The notes beneath the pieces were generated by a model, which was not told the origin of the DNA, searched no databases, and saw nothing but the letters and a program-made list of their open reading frames with translations. Source: Antilocapra americana (lineage: Eukaryota; Chordata; Mammalia; Artiodactyla; Antilocapridae). Taken from it: a stretch of 64,000 nucleotides of DNA. Positions within the stretch are counted from its first letter, which is position 1. The number at the start of each line of letters is the position of its first letter. Positions 10,637 to 22,849 of the stretch are shown piece by piece. Both the position numbers and the translations under genes were made by a program. The stretch spans positions 6,399,402 to 6,463,401 of the forward strand of contig ML664174.1 of NCBI GenBank assembly GCA_007570785.1. Reading direction: 5' to 3'.

Positions 10637-12747
10637 TTACTTCAGTTCAGTCACTCAGTCGTGTCTGACTATTTGCGACCCCATGGACTGCAGCATGCCA
10701 GGCTTCTCGGTCCATCACCAACTCCCAGAGCTTGCTCAAACTCATGTCCATCAAGTCGGTGATGCCATCCAACAATCTCATCCTCTGTTGTCCCTTTCTC
10801 CTCCTGCCTTCAATCTTGCCCAGCGTCAGGGTCTTTTCCAGTGAGTCAGTTCTTCACATCAGGTGGCCAAAGTGTTGGGAGCTTCAGCTTCAGCATCAGT
10901 CCTTTCAATGAATATCAGGACTGATTTCCTTTAGGATTGACTGGTTGGATCTCCTTACAGTCCAAGGGAATATCAAGATTCTTCTCCAAAACCACATTTC
11001 AAAAGCATCAATTCCTCGGTGCTCAGCTTTCTTTGTAGTCCAACTCTCACATCCATACATGACTACTGGAAAAACCATAGCTTTGATTAGATGAACCTTT
11101 TTCAGCAAAGTAATGTCTCTGCTTATTCATATGCTGTCTAGGTTGGTCATTACTTTTCTTCCAAGGAGCAAGCAACTTTTAAATTCATGGCTACAACCAC
11201 CATTTGCAATGATTTTGGAGCCCAAGAAAATAAAGTCTATCACTATTTCCATTGTTTCCCCATCTATTTGCCATGAGATGATGGGACCGGATGCCATGGT
11301 CTTCGTTTTTTTGAATGTTGAGTTTTAAGCCAGCTTTTTCACTTTCCTCTTTCACTTTCATAAAGAGGCTCTTTAGTTTCTTTTCATTTTCTGCCATAAG
11401 GGTGGTATCATCTGCATATATGAGGTTATTGATATTTCTCCTGGCAATCTTGATTCCAGCTTGTGCTTCTTCCAGCCCAGCATTTCTCGTGATGTACTCT
11501 GCATATAAGTTAAATGAGCAGGGTGACAATATACAGCCTTGACGTACTCCTTTTCCTATTTGGAACCAGTCTGGTGTTCCATGTCCAGTTCTAACTGTTG
11601 CTTCCTGACCTGCATACAGGTTTCTCAAGAGGCAGGTCAGATAGTCTGGCATGCCCATCTCTTGAAGAATTTTCCACAGTTTATTGTGATCCACACAGTC
11701 AAAGGCTTTGGCATAGTCAGTAAAGCAGAAACAGATGTTTTTCTGGAAACCGCTTGCTTTTTTGATGATCCAGTGGATGTTGGCAATTTGATCTCTGGTT
11801 CCTCTGCCTTTTCTAAAACCAGCTTGAACATCTGGAAGTTCACTGTTCATGTATTGCTGAAGCCTGGCTTGGAGAATTTTAAGCATTACTTTACCAGCAT
11901 GTGAGATTAGTGCAATTGTGTGGTAGTTTGAGCATTCTTTGACATTGCCTTTCTTTGGGACTAGAATGAAAACTGACCTTTTCCAATCCTGTGGCCACTG
12001 CTGAGTTTTCCATATTTGCTGACATATTGAGTGCAGCACTTTCACAGCATTATCTTTCAGGATTTGAAATAGCTCAACTGGAATTCCATCACGTCCACTA
12101 GGTTTGTTGGTAGTGATGCTTCCTAATGCCCCTTGACTTCACCTTCCAGGATGTCTGGCTCTAGGTGAGCTTTCACACCATCGTGATGATCTGGGTCATG
12201 AAGATCTCTTTTGTACAATTCTTCTGTGTATTGTATTCTTGCCACTTCTTCTTGATATCTTCTGCTTCTGTTAGGTCCATACCATTTCTGTCCTTTATTG
12301 AGCCCATCTTTGCATGAAATGTTTCCTTGGTATCTCTAATTTCCTTGAAGAGATCTCTTGTCTTTCCCATTCTGTTGTTTTCCTCTATTTCTTTGCACTG
12401 ATCGCTGAGAAAGGCTTATCTCTCCTTGCTATTCTTTGGAACTCTGCATTCAGATGGGAATATCTTTCCTTTTCTCCTTTGCTTTTCATTTCCCATCTTT
12501 TCATAGCTATTTGTAAGGCCTCCTCAGACAGCCATTTTGCTTTTTCACATTTCTTTTTCTTGGGGATGGTCTTGATTCCTATCTCCTGTACAATGTCATG
12601 AATCTCCATCCATAGCTCATCAGGCATTCTGTCTATCAGATCTAGTCTTTTAAATCTATTTCTCACTTCCACTGTATAGTCATAAGGTATTTGATTTAGG
12701 TCATACCTGAATGGTCTAGTGGTTTTCTCCACTTTGTTCAACTTAAC
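10637..12747 (-). mobile_element. BovB (RTE-type LINE), 5'-truncated, 2.1 kb
   Basis: The 3' end (low coordinate) begins 'cagttcagtcactcagtcgt'. The element runs through the complete 3' region and reverse-transcriptase core to about 12747. A full BovB is about 3.2 kb, so the 5' end, including the endonuclease domain, is missing. This is the usual outcome of incomplete target-primed reverse transcription. The Bov-tA SINEs share their 3' end with this LINE and depend on it for mobility (established knowledge). It is the longest BovB in the window and the best template for dating the others. Confidence 0.95.
10905..12741 (-). pseudogene. BovB ORF relic with reverse-transcriptase domain
   Basis: Four open segments in successive frames cover the C-terminal two thirds of the BovB polyprotein. 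12741-12385 holds the linker before the RT ('NQIPYDYTVEVRNRF', 'KTIPKKKK'). 12370-12173 continues it. 12045-11191 holds the RT core, with the catalytic motif A region FTDYAKAFDC, GVRQGC (motif B) and YADD (motif C). 11108-10905 holds the C-terminal 'KAMVFPVVMYGCESWT' block. All catalytic aspartates visible in A and C are kept, but frameshifts and stops between segments and loss of the endonuclease make it non-functional. The reading frame breaks are after 'SAISAKK', between 12173 and 12045, and near 11191. Confidence 0.92.
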
Positions 12748-12830
12748 TAACTATACAATTATTTATTATGATTATTTAGCATAATTAATTATTATTAATG
12801 AAAGTTCTTCAATTTCACTAACTATACAAT
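12746..12830. repeat. 14-bp direct repeat pair beside BovB 5' end
   Basis: 'actaactatacaat' occurs at 12746-12759 and again at 12817-12830, spaced by an AT-rich 57-bp segment. The first copy touches the truncated BovB 5' end. Confidence 0.7.
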
Positions 12831-14016
12831 GATTCTATTATAGGAAAATTAAATATGAACAAACATAGAATTTATAGTTAAAATGAAACTCTAAGCCTCT
12901 GGGATTACAACATGTACAAACAGCCAAACTAAGACTCAAATAGAGCAAGATACATGGTTGTGAGTTTCATAAATACCAAGAGAAATAGTTTTTCTAAAAA
13001 GCCTTCTTGACTTACAAGAGTAATGCACCTAAAAAGCTGATGACTAGATAAAAGGGAGACCAGTCTTCTCCCACAAAGAGACATAAAAAGCTAGCAATAA
13101 CAATGCTATTGAAAAATATTCTGGGATTTCAGAACTTGAAATACAAAAGCTTTTCTCTGTGGAGATGAACTCCTTCTACTCTCCAAGGCCTCTGTCAACA
13201 TCATCAACCTCAAACACTTGGCTCTCACAAAAAATGTGATGACGCAGGAAATTGTCTGGAAACAAACAAATAAACAAAAAAAGCATTCTCTTTCCCTGGA
13301 ACCAGAGTTGCCCCAGTAGAGCAGGCAAGCAGCCAGTATGTCAGGGTTTAATTTAAAAATCTGTTTAATTGTTTCATTCCAATTCAACAAGCCCCTCTTC
13401 TAAGAAGTACAGATAGGAAAAAAAAAAGATCTTACAAGATATTATTTAGGTTTTACTTCACTAGCCCCTGTTGAAGAAAACCCTAAGTGCTAATTAGTCA
13501 TATAAACTGGGCAGATGAACTTCAAGTCTTTGTGTACCAGTCTTAGAAGGGTCTTTCTGTTCTGAGGGCCTAGTCAATTTGAAACTCACACTTGCAAATT
13601 GCAACCTAGATTCACAATTGCATGCTAATTACTACTGTTTATCCAGGAACTTTCCTACTTTTACAAAAGTAGGAAAAGAGAAAGCAGCTACAGCAATTAC
13701 CTTATCACATTCTAGTTGGATTTTTGCAAACATTTATTGACTAGGCTGACATTATAGGGGTTATAAGAACAGGTAAGAGACAAGCTACATTTCTCCAGCA
13801 TTTCCTTATTTTTTTCTGCTTCTTTTCTTGGCTAAAATCACTTGGCTTCCCTGTGAAACACAAATAAAGTGAACAAACAAAACCAAAAATCTCACAGCTA
13901 TTTACTCGTATAAAGAAATCAAAATAATACTGTATTATGATACCAACTCAATTCACTTGACATCACTTCCTTTTTACATAATATGTTCTACGAAACTTGT
14001 AATTCTAGATGGCTTT
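12831..14016. other. Unique stretch without a gene
   Basis: Non-repeat DNA. The minus-strand frame at 13106-13390 shows no domain and no good flanking splice pair. No feature is supported. Confidence 0.4.
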
Positions 14017-14052
14017 TCCCCTCAGATTCAATGTTCCCCTCAGATTCAATGT
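14017..14052. repeat. 18-bp tandem duplication
   Basis: Two perfect copies of 'tcccctcagattcaatgt' followed by a C7 run. This is a small local duplication of the replication-slippage type. Confidence 0.85.
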
Positions 14053-14279
14053 TCCCCCCCAGTGATGTGATTAACTATTTGTTTAATGAATCTTGTGTAA
14101 ATGTTTGTGATGGATATGGGTGGAAGAAAGAATAGATAATGATAATCCTGAGATTAATTCTCTTTCCAATTTCTCAAGTTATGAAAAAATACCATAGACA
14201 TTTCGATTAGAAACTCCCTATTTTGCTATTGGCCATTTTTATAAGCACCAGTGAAAACTTAAAAGTTTTATTGCTTTTG

Positions 14280-16286
14280 ACCAAGATGGAGTAATAGGGA
14301 TCAGATTTACTCTACCACCTAGAATAGTAAAAAAAAAAAAAAAAAAGTTTTAAGACAAAACATATGAAACAACTTTCTCCCTCCCACCCAAGACATTGGA
14401 CATCAAGCAATGACAAAGAGTGATCCCTTAGAGACAGAGAAACAAAGAACACTCTATGATTGCCCCAGCCTACTGCCCTGAAATAATTTCTAGGCTATGA
14501 TACAGGGAGATAGAACCCAGATGGAGTCAAGCAGACCCCTCAAGTTGAAGAGACGAAGCCTAGGACTTGGGAAGAACAAGGCAGCTAGAGTTCTCAAAAG
14601 AGATCTGTGGAGAATCCCCCTCAATACAAGCATGTGAGGAAACTGCTTGAGGCTGTAGAAAAAGATTTGAAAGGAGTAAAGAGACAAGTGCCTGGTACTC
14701 ACACAAAGCCAGGAGTAATGCCTCACCTCATCAACCAGACTGTAAATTTCATAAATCGTGGAGCACTGAATAGAGTATACAGAAGGATCTTGCCTTGATA
14801 AGGAAGAATAATTAGGTTTAAACCAAATGGTTCTCGTTCTACCCCAACCTCACCCCCAATCTTAAAAGCAAGATACAAAAGGATCAAACTGTTCCCAAAT
14901 AATTCAACTATATCCCAAAACAAAGCTTAATATTTATAGAAGTACAAAAAAATACAGCACCCAAGAAGATGAAACTCACAATGTCTAGCATCTAATCAAA
15001 TATAACTAAATATGTATAGAAACTGCAAAGTTAGACCTATAATAAGGAGAAAAATCAGTCATTGAAATGGACTCAGTACTGACATAAACGCTAGAATGAG
15101 TAGACAAGAACATCAAAATACTTATTTGAACCATATTCTGAATGTTTGAAAAGTTAAACAGAGATAGCATAAAGATCCAAAATCAAACTTTTATAAACAC
15201 TACAATATATGATATGACAAATACACTGGCTAGAATTAACGGTAGATTACACATTGGAGAAGTTGAAAGAAATAACAAAGAATAGAAACAGACACAATTA
15301 ATGATCTTGAAGCAATAGCAACATAAACTATGTAAAATGAAACACAGAAAAAAATCAACAAAATGAAAAGAGCATCATTGGACTGAGACAACCTCAGGTG
15401 GCTTACTATATGTGTAATAGGAGTCTCCAAGGAGAACAGAAGTAAAAGAGAAGAAAAACTTCTGAAAAAATAATGGTCAGGATTTTGCCAAACTTGATGA
15501 AAACTGTAACTCCAAATATCAAAAAGCTCAACAAATCCCAAACATAAAAAACATAAGAAAAATGACATAAAGGTACATCACAATTAAGTTGCTCGAAACC
15601 AGTGAAAAGGAAGAAAACGTAACAAGAGAAAAATATGTGTTAGATACACAGGAACAAAAATAAGTGCAGTTTCTAGTTGGAAATAATGAAAGTGAAAATA
15701 CAGTAGCACAACTTCAAAAAACTGAAAATTCTATTCAACTGAGAATTCTATTCCCAGGAAAACTATCTTCCCAAAACAGAGCTCTTTAAACACATTAAAG
15801 CAGAAAAAAATCATCACCAGCTAACCTACACTACACGAAATAATAAACTAAGTCCTTCAGGTAAAAGGAAAATAACATCAAATGGAAATCTGGATCTGTA
15901 CAAAGGAATAAAGAACAATGAAAATGATACCTACTAGGTAAGCATATAAGATATTTTATTACTTAAATATATTTTAAATAAAATTGGTTGCCTAAACAAA
16001 ACTTCACATGTGATTCATAATTTAAGGATAACATGTATAAATACAATGTATAACAACTACTAATAAAGCTACTATAACATTTATATACTATATGTGAAGT
16101 GGCATAATAGCAGCTAGAGTGTGATAACTTGAGATGTACAATATAAATTCTAAAGTAACCACAAAAAACAAATTAGGTATTATAGGTAACAAGACAATAA
16201 AGGATCTAAAATGGAATCATAAAAAGTACTTAATCCAAAGGAAGATGGGATACATTAATATACAAAACTTAATTGCTTCCTTATAT
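14280..16286 (+). mobile_element. Old HAL1/L1M element, ORF1-type region
   Basis: The start 'ccaagatggagtaatagg' resembles an L1 5' UTR. Further on, 'aagttgctcgaaaccagtga', 'gagaattctattcccaggaa' and 'ctaaagtaaccacaaaaa' are ORF1-side and HAL1-type sequences in the right order. Stops are frequent and an A-run lies at 14330-14346. It probably dates from early placental evolution (inference from divergence). Confidence 0.65.
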
Positions 16287-16288
16287 AC

Positions 16289-16505
16289 TGGTGGACTTCC
16301 CTGGTAGGTCAGCTGGTAAAGAATCCGCCTGCAATGCGGGAGACCTGGGTTTGATCCCTGGGTTGGGAAGATCCTCTGCAGAAGAGAATGACAATCCATT
16401 CCAGTATTCTTGCCTGGAAAATCCCATGGACAGAGGAGCCTGGCAGGCTATAGCCCATGGTGTTGCAAAGAGTGAGACACGACTGAGGTGACTATTACTC
16501 ACTCA
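16289..16505 (+). mobile_element. Bov-tA SINE
   Basis: Plus orientation: 'gtggacttccctggtaggtc', 'aatccgcctgcaatgcggga', 'ttgatccctgggttgggaag' and 'gttgcaaagagtgagacacg'. It splits the old L1 material: 'cttatatac' on the left continues as 'accagcaatgaacaatt' on the right. Little diverged from consensus. Confidence 0.95.
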
Positions 16506-16506
16506 C

Positions 16507-18235
16507 ACCAGCAATGAACAATTAGAATTTGAAATTAGAAACACAACACCATTTATACTGCCACTGAAAGAGAGAGAGAGAAATACTTAGGATCTATATG
16601 AAGAAACTATAAAACTGATGACATAACTCAAAGGAGATCTAAATAAATGAAGAGACATCCCATGGATAGAAAGACCCAATATTCTCAAAAAGTTGATTCT
16701 TCCCCAAATCCCCATAAGTTGCCTTATGGATAAGGACAAGTTGATAATAAAGCTTATAAAGAAAGGCAAAAGACCCATAGTAGTCCACACAATACAGGAG
16801 AAAAACAAAACTGGAGGACTGAAACTACCTGACTTCAAGACTTACTGTGAAGCTACAGTAACCTAGGCAGTGTGCCATCAGTGAAAGAACAGATAACTTG
16901 ATCGATGGAAAACAATAGAGAGCTTATAAATAGACTCATATATAGTTAACTGAATTTTGACCAAGGAACACAAGGCAATTCAATGTAGAAAGATCATCTT
17001 TTCAACAAATGGTGCTAGAACAGTCAAACACCCACATTTAAAAAAATTAATTTAGACACTTAGCTGACACCCTTTACAGAAATTAGCTCAAAGTGGATGA
17101 TAGAACTAAATATAAAATACAAAGTCATAGAACTCTGGAAGGTAAAATAATTCAGGAGAAAAGCTAGGTGACTTTGAGCTTGGCAATGTGTTTCTGGATA
17201 TAACAGCAAAAGCTCTATCCATGAAAGAAAAAATTGTCAAGCTGGACTTCACTAAAAGTCACTGAAAATTTCTGCTTAGCAAAAGACACTGTTAAGAGAA
17301 TGAAATGGCTGGTCTGACTGAGACAAAAACTTTACAAAATGCTTATCCAAAACATACAAGGGACTCAAAAAACTTTTAAACAATCTGATTTAAAAATGGG
17401 TAAAAGATTTGAATAGACATCTTACCAAATAAGACATACAAGTGACAAATGAGTATTTCTTTAAAAGATGCTCAACCTCATATTTCATTAGGGAATTGAA
17501 AATTAAAAAAATAATTAGCTACCATGGTACATCTATTAGAATGGATAAGATGCAAAGCTCTGACGTTATCAAATGCTGGCAAGCATGTGAAGCAACAGGA
17601 ACTCTATTTCATTGCTGGTAGAAATGCAAAAAGGGTATAGCTACTCTGGAATAGTCTGTCAGTTTTTTACAAAGCTTAACACGCATCATCTTGTGATCTA
17701 TACACTCCCGGGAATTTATCCATGAAAAACAAACAGCATACCTCTGATTTGTAGTCAAATGTTCATAGTAGCTTTAATTATAATATCCATAAACTGGAAA
17801 AGAACCCCAAATATCCATCAGTAGGTGACTGGATAAGTAAATTGCATTATATGAATAGAATGGAATACTACTTAAAATGAGTACAATAGTGATACATGCA
17901 ACATCATAGATAAATCTCAAAATAATTAAGCTGAGTAAAAAAGCTAGACCAAAAGCGTTTACCCCAAATGATTCTGTTTATAAAAGACTCTAGAAAATGC
18001 AAACTATAGTGACAAAAACAGATGAGTGGTTTGCTTGAAGATGGTAAGGTGGGGAAGGATGGGAGAGATGGATTAAAACAGCCACAGAAAAACTTTGGGT
18101 GATAATGAACATGTTCATTATCCTGACTGTGGTGATGACTTCACAGGTGTATACATGTTAAATCTCATTGAATTGCATTAAAGATGTGCTGCCTACTGTC
18201 AATTATGATTCAATAGAGCTGTTAAAAATTTTTAA
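16507..18235 (+). mobile_element. L1 ORF2 3' half and 3' UTR
   Basis: Begins with 'accagcaatgaacaattaga' (late ORF2). It continues through 'cccaatattctcaaaaagtt', 'ggaggactgaaactacctga' and 'acattgctggtagaaatgc'-type sequence to an end at 'gagctgttaaaaattttt'. Many frame breaks. Because the ORF2 5' half is absent, this is either a deletion derivative continuous with the element before the SINE or a second L1. Confidence 0.8.
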
Positions 18236-18239
18236 CACT

Positions 18240-20200
18240 CCCATTTTTAGTCTCATGTTTGACTCTTTACTCACAGTAATTCCTTCCTGTTGTGCTGTCT
18301 TTCTCCACAATAGCCAGTTGTTTCAAATATAAAGAAATACTTCCTCATTCACCATTAAATAAAAAATATTTGATGAAAACCTAATGTATGTTAAGTCAGT
18401 GGACTGGGCCCTTGAAGGGGATACAGCTGGACAATCCAGGGATAGATGTCAGGTGACAAGGGATAAGCAACACCAATGGTGATGAAGTGTAGTTCATGTT
18501 GCCAGAGTATAAAAAGCCTCAGAGAATGATTAAACAGGAAGGTAAATTTTAGATCACAAAGAGCTCTTCCAGAAAGTCTTAAAAAAAATAAGATTAACAT
18601 CTCAGAATTTCACAAATACACAAGTCAAACACAAGTTCTTAAAGTTAAATTCTTTTAGACTCTTCTCACTTATTAAATGGCAATATAATAAATCCCAAGG
18701 GAAGGACATGATATTAGGGAGGAGCTAATTCTAATTTCTTATAGTATGTCTTCTGTGTGAAAATCAAGGAAACAATGTAGGCCTGGTATCATCTAATTGA
18801 ACTATTTCTCCTGAGTTTATAGACTTCAGTTGATTGTACTAAAATTTATCAACTTTGGCACGCTCCCCTTAAGGGTCAGGAATCTCTGGCTGTTATGCCT
18901 CAAGTGGAATAAGTCTCCTGGAGAAATTCTTTTGCTACCACAACTATTTCAGTGTGGTTCTAAGTGGTGAGTCCCAATGCTTGCCAAATTCCTCTGGTTT
19001 GATCCCATCTGGATGAACCCAAACTAGAGCAAAATAGCACCTTCTACTTCCTGCTCATATTCGATTATAATATTCCTCTAAACTCATGTCTACTTTTAAG
19101 AAACTGCCAGGCTTAGGCTTTTAACCTAAGACAGTAGATAGGAATCTGCACAAGGAATGCCCACTCTGCTCTCTGCCACCGCTGCACTTTCACTTTCCCC
19201 TTACAGAAAAGCAACTAAAAAAGGTACCTACACGTCTATGTATCTAGCCAGAGCTATGGACCAAATTACATGGATTTGCAAGTACCTAAGCAATGAAGGG
19301 TTCCGTATGGAAGAAAGCAAATAGTGTCTCTTTCTAGTTGCACTTAATTTCTCTAAAATCTAAGCAAAGCCCTTTCTCCCTCTCTTTATTAGAGGAGCAA
19401 AATTCTTTCTGTCTAGTTTCTCAAGGTCCTTCCATCCACTTCAAACTTAAGTGCATTCCAGTCAGCCAACGACATCGATGAAACCCAAGAGGCCCTCAGC
19501 TGAAATTCCCCTGAATCACTCCTTCTGAAGCTTCCAAACCTTCTTTTGTTGCTTCTGGCCTTTGCTAATTCAATCTTAGCTTTTGTTTCCTAACTCATTC
19601 CTCCTCTCCAGGCTATAGGGTTCAACAAGAACAGCAATAAAAACATAGATCTACTTCCTTTTAACAGAACGATCTTGGACCCCTTTATGTTGAACATAAC
19701 TTCAGCATATTCTCCAAACAGGTACGTATAATTTCACATCAAAGCTGTTCATCACACAGCTCACTGAGTTTCAAGATAACAGTAAATATTTCAAGCTTCT
19801 CAAAAATATGTATATAACATTCCATATAGCTTATATTCTAGATTTATATCCTAGTGTTTATCTAAATGAAAACCAGGGGCCAAACCCAAGGATGCTCCAG
19901 ATGTCTTCCTAAGTTAAGTTCAACTTGCACAAAAATTTCTGGACAAGATACACTGCAGCTAAATACAGATGAAAGCCATAAAGAAAAGGGAAATGCATGA
20001 ATCACTGTCATGGTGTAAATAACTTTCGGGAATTCATTTCCAGACAACTCACCCCATTCATATTTTAATGCTAAATTTAGGAAAATATTGAAGAAGTAAA
20101 GCTCAGACTAGCCAATTATAAAATACCTATTTTAATAAATTATTATTTACATATATAACATTTCCCTATGATAGCTAGAGTTTTATAATAATAAGTTGTT
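18240..20200. other. Unique stretch without a gene
   Basis: About 2 kb of largely non-repeat DNA of ordinary composition. Open frames at 18391-18600 and 19862-20047 (minus) lack motifs. No exon pair or RNA gene is recognised. Confidence 0.4.
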
Positions 20201-20204
20201 GAAC

Positions 20205-20405
20205 ACATGTATACAGGCACATTATATAGATTAGATAATGCAATATTCATAATAACCCTAGACTATTACTATTATTTCCATATTACAGAAGAAGAAACAG
20301 AGTCCCGAAAAACTTATTACATGCCCAATTTACCCTACCAGTAGGTAGCAGAACAAGATATTCAAACCCAAATCTCTGGCTTCAAAACCTCTGCCCTTTC
20401 CAGGA
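20205..20405 (-). repeat. MIR SINE, reverse
   Basis: A clear reverse MIR: 'taataaccctagactattac', 'tattacagaagaagaaacag', 'cccaatttaccctaccagta', 'aggtagcagaac' and 'cccaaatctctggcttc'. It follows the consensus tail-to-head order over about 200 bp. Confidence 0.8.
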
Positions 20406-20477
20406 GGATGCACTCCCTGGCTGTTGAAGCAGTTATTACTGGTCTAGTGATTTGGAAAATTCCTGACACATGGAGTC

Positions 20478-20645
20478 TGGAGTAATATAATGGAAAAATA
20501 CTTGTGAGCCTAAGCTCTGGCAGGTATGTGACCTTGGCCTAATCCTGTTCCTTTTGTAGGCTTTTTCTCATCTATGAAATGAAGTTTGGGTAGTTAACAT
20601 CTAAGGGCCCTTACAAGCACTAATGCTTTATCAAACTATGACTCT
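20478..20645 (+). repeat. MIR-family SINE (MIR3-like)
   Basis: 'agcctaagctctggcaggta', 'tgtgaccttggcctaatcct', 'tttttctcatctatgaaatg' and 'ctaagggcccttacaagcac' follow the MIR order with the MIR3-type tail. It is in opposite orientation to the MIR ending at 20405. Confidence 0.7.
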
Positions 20646-21615
20646 ATGAATTATAGACAACACAAAAAATGTGGACTGGGCGAAAGGATGAATGATAAAA
20701 GGGTTAACTTGGCATAAGAAACAATATAACCAAGTCCAGGACTGAGAAAAAAGACAGGTAGAACTCAAAGAAAAATGGCTTTGTAATATTGATATTATAT
20801 TCCCAACACGAATGAAAAGACTTTACAGAGCTCCTATAAAGCTAAACAGAGTCCTATCACCAAAGGATTTTATCAAATAGACCCACTTATTTAAATTTAA
20901 CATCCCTAAAATTTAAATTCCTTGAAATAAAATACAAAAATCACACAGACAGAAGAAACCATCAGAGAGATCCAAATACAGACACATTTTGAGTTTTGCT
21001 TTTTACACTAGTTTCTGAAAACTATGTAAAGTTCTTCTTATATAAACAAGTGTGTGAGTTGGTTCTGTCAAGTAGGAGGCAAGATAGTTGATGGCATTTC
21101 CAGAGTGGCAGAGGACAACCCACTGGACCTAAAGAAGCTCTCCTTATCAACAAAAGATGATTGTGAGGCAGTTTTACTGTGTTTTGCTTTCAACATTCAG
21201 GCCAGCAACGACAGTCTGTGCATGCTGAAATGATTTAAAACTTTCATGACTTCTTCTTATAGTCAGCCAAGATTCTTCAAGCAGATTTCCTGATTCTTGC
21301 TCAGTTTTCTAAAATGATGAGAACCAAGTGTCTCTTTGCTCATTCGCCATCACTAAGAGCCAGCACAAGACGTATGCAGACAAGCTCAGTGGGAAAACAC
21401 CGAAAGCCAGAGGAGAAAGGACCCCAAAGCTAGCCACCCCGCACAACTGGGGCTGGATGGGCAGCGACCAGCCAAGAGCTCTCTGGGCCTTGGGAGGCCT
21501 AATGGCTTGGGATACACTGTCAGAGATGAGACGGGGTCAAATTTCTAGGCTTGTAAGCTCTGGCTATCCAACTTAAGCTCTCCTGATAGATAAATATGTT
21601 TTATGTGGAAAAAAG
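20646..21615. other. Unique stretch, locally GC-richer
   Basis: Non-repeat DNA. Around 21330-21580 base composition rises and a plus-strand 82-codon frame occurs, but I see no domain, no Kozak-plus-splice support and no similarity I recognise. Could be regulatory. Confidence 0.35.
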
Positions 21616-21617
21616 GC

Positions 21618-21655
21618 AAAAAAAAAAAAAAAAAAGAAGAAGAAGAAGAAGAAGA
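21618..21655. repeat. A-run followed by (AGA)n microsatellite
   Basis: An 18-base A run followed by seven AGA-type triplets. Translation of the reverse strand gives poly-Phe or poly-Ser stretches, which explains the misleading open frames at 21545-22036. Confidence 0.9.
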
Positions 21656-22380
21656 TGGGCAGAGAACCTGAGACAAACCAAATCTTCCATAGGACATTCG
21701 CAGACAAAAAGGCTGAGGAATGCAGAGGGAGGAAAAATCTCCCCCAAAGAGAGAAGGAGAGGGAAAAATGAAAGCCATCAGTTCTGACATTTGCCAAAGA
21801 AGGGGAGTAAGAACACTGCTCAAACTGCCTATAAACCAGGTAAAAGTGACTGTGGGTTCTGACAGAGTCCGCACACCCTGACAATGCCCCACTGCCAAGG
21901 CTACCGCCTCTGGGCTCTCACTGGCAGCTGCAGCTGCTTTCCAAAGCCTCAGAAGCAGCAGGCAGAGCACAGTGACAGCTGGGAAAAGGGGGTTAGGCAA
22001 GGAGCTGGCACAAATAGAAGTATGGCCAAAATGCACAAATATGAAGGGAGAGAGGCAATTTTCCTGTGTGGTTTGTGTGTGTGGTATGGGGGTAGCTCAA
22101 AATAAGAGTGAGCCAAAGCTCTGGCCTTGACTGCCTGGAGGCTTTGGCAGTCTCCCCTTTCCTCCGGCGGGCCAGGAAATGGAGCTTTCAGCTGTCTGCT
22201 TCAATGTTCTCAAAGTCACCATTTTCGTGTTCGGCCCCTGGCTCGTTTGCATTTTCTTCTTCTTTTGGGGATTAGCACATGCGTGTAGACAAAATCCATT
22301 TTGGTTATTCAAGACTCTGTCATTTCCACCCAAACCTTATTTGTCAACTAAGGACTTCAAGAAGTCCTGACAGTATAATG
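21656..22380. other. Unique GC-richer stretch
   Basis: No repeat family recognised. Includes GC-rich patches around 21880-22010 and 22130-22180. Several open frames overlap on both strands without motifs. Best described as non-coding with possible regulatory content. Confidence 0.35.
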
Positions 22381-22382
22381 CA

Positions 22383-22570
22383 AACTATAGAGTAAGATGA
22401 TCTGCAAGGGGCCTTTGAGACCATCTAATGCACTCTCATTTTACAGATGGAGAAATGAAGAGTACCTAAGGAAAGTAGGGTGATCTGCTGAAATCATACT
22501 AATATTTAGAGAGCAGCAAAAGTCAGGACAAATGTCCAGTTCTCCCATTCCATCCAGTCAGTGCCCTCCC
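22383..22570 (-). repeat. MIR-like SINE, reverse
   Basis: 'ctcattttacagatggagaa' followed by 'atgaagagtacctaaggaaa' is the reverse MIR core. The upstream 'ggggcctttgagaccatcta' fits a MIR3-type tail. Confidence 0.6.
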
Positions 22571-22849
22571 TGTGCACAAATATCGGTGTTCCTTTAGGAC
22601 TCCATCTCAGACAAAATACTAATCTTCCCCCACCAAGTCTTTTTATTTTTTAAATTTTTTTCAAACCCTTTTAAAAAGAGAACTTGATAAGAACTGTGAT
22701 ATATTCTCTCTGTTTACTTATTTAAAAATTGCATATAAGTTTGGTAAGTAACTATCCAAAATGTTAGGTCTTAAGGAAAAGAGACTTGGAGACATATAAC
22801 TAATAGCACCAAGAAAAAAGACTAACCTAAACCCAAGCAGAATATCTTT

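Noticed and set aside
16289..16505. tRNA gene in the SINE heads
   Set aside because: The tRNA-like parts belong to tRNA-derived SINEs. No intact cloverleaf with a free 3' end was seen anywhere in the window.
21545..22036. 163-codon minus-strand frame and the overlapping 103-codon frame
   Set aside because: Their poly-Ser/poly-Phe parts come from the A-run and (AGA)n microsatellite. No domain and no splice support.
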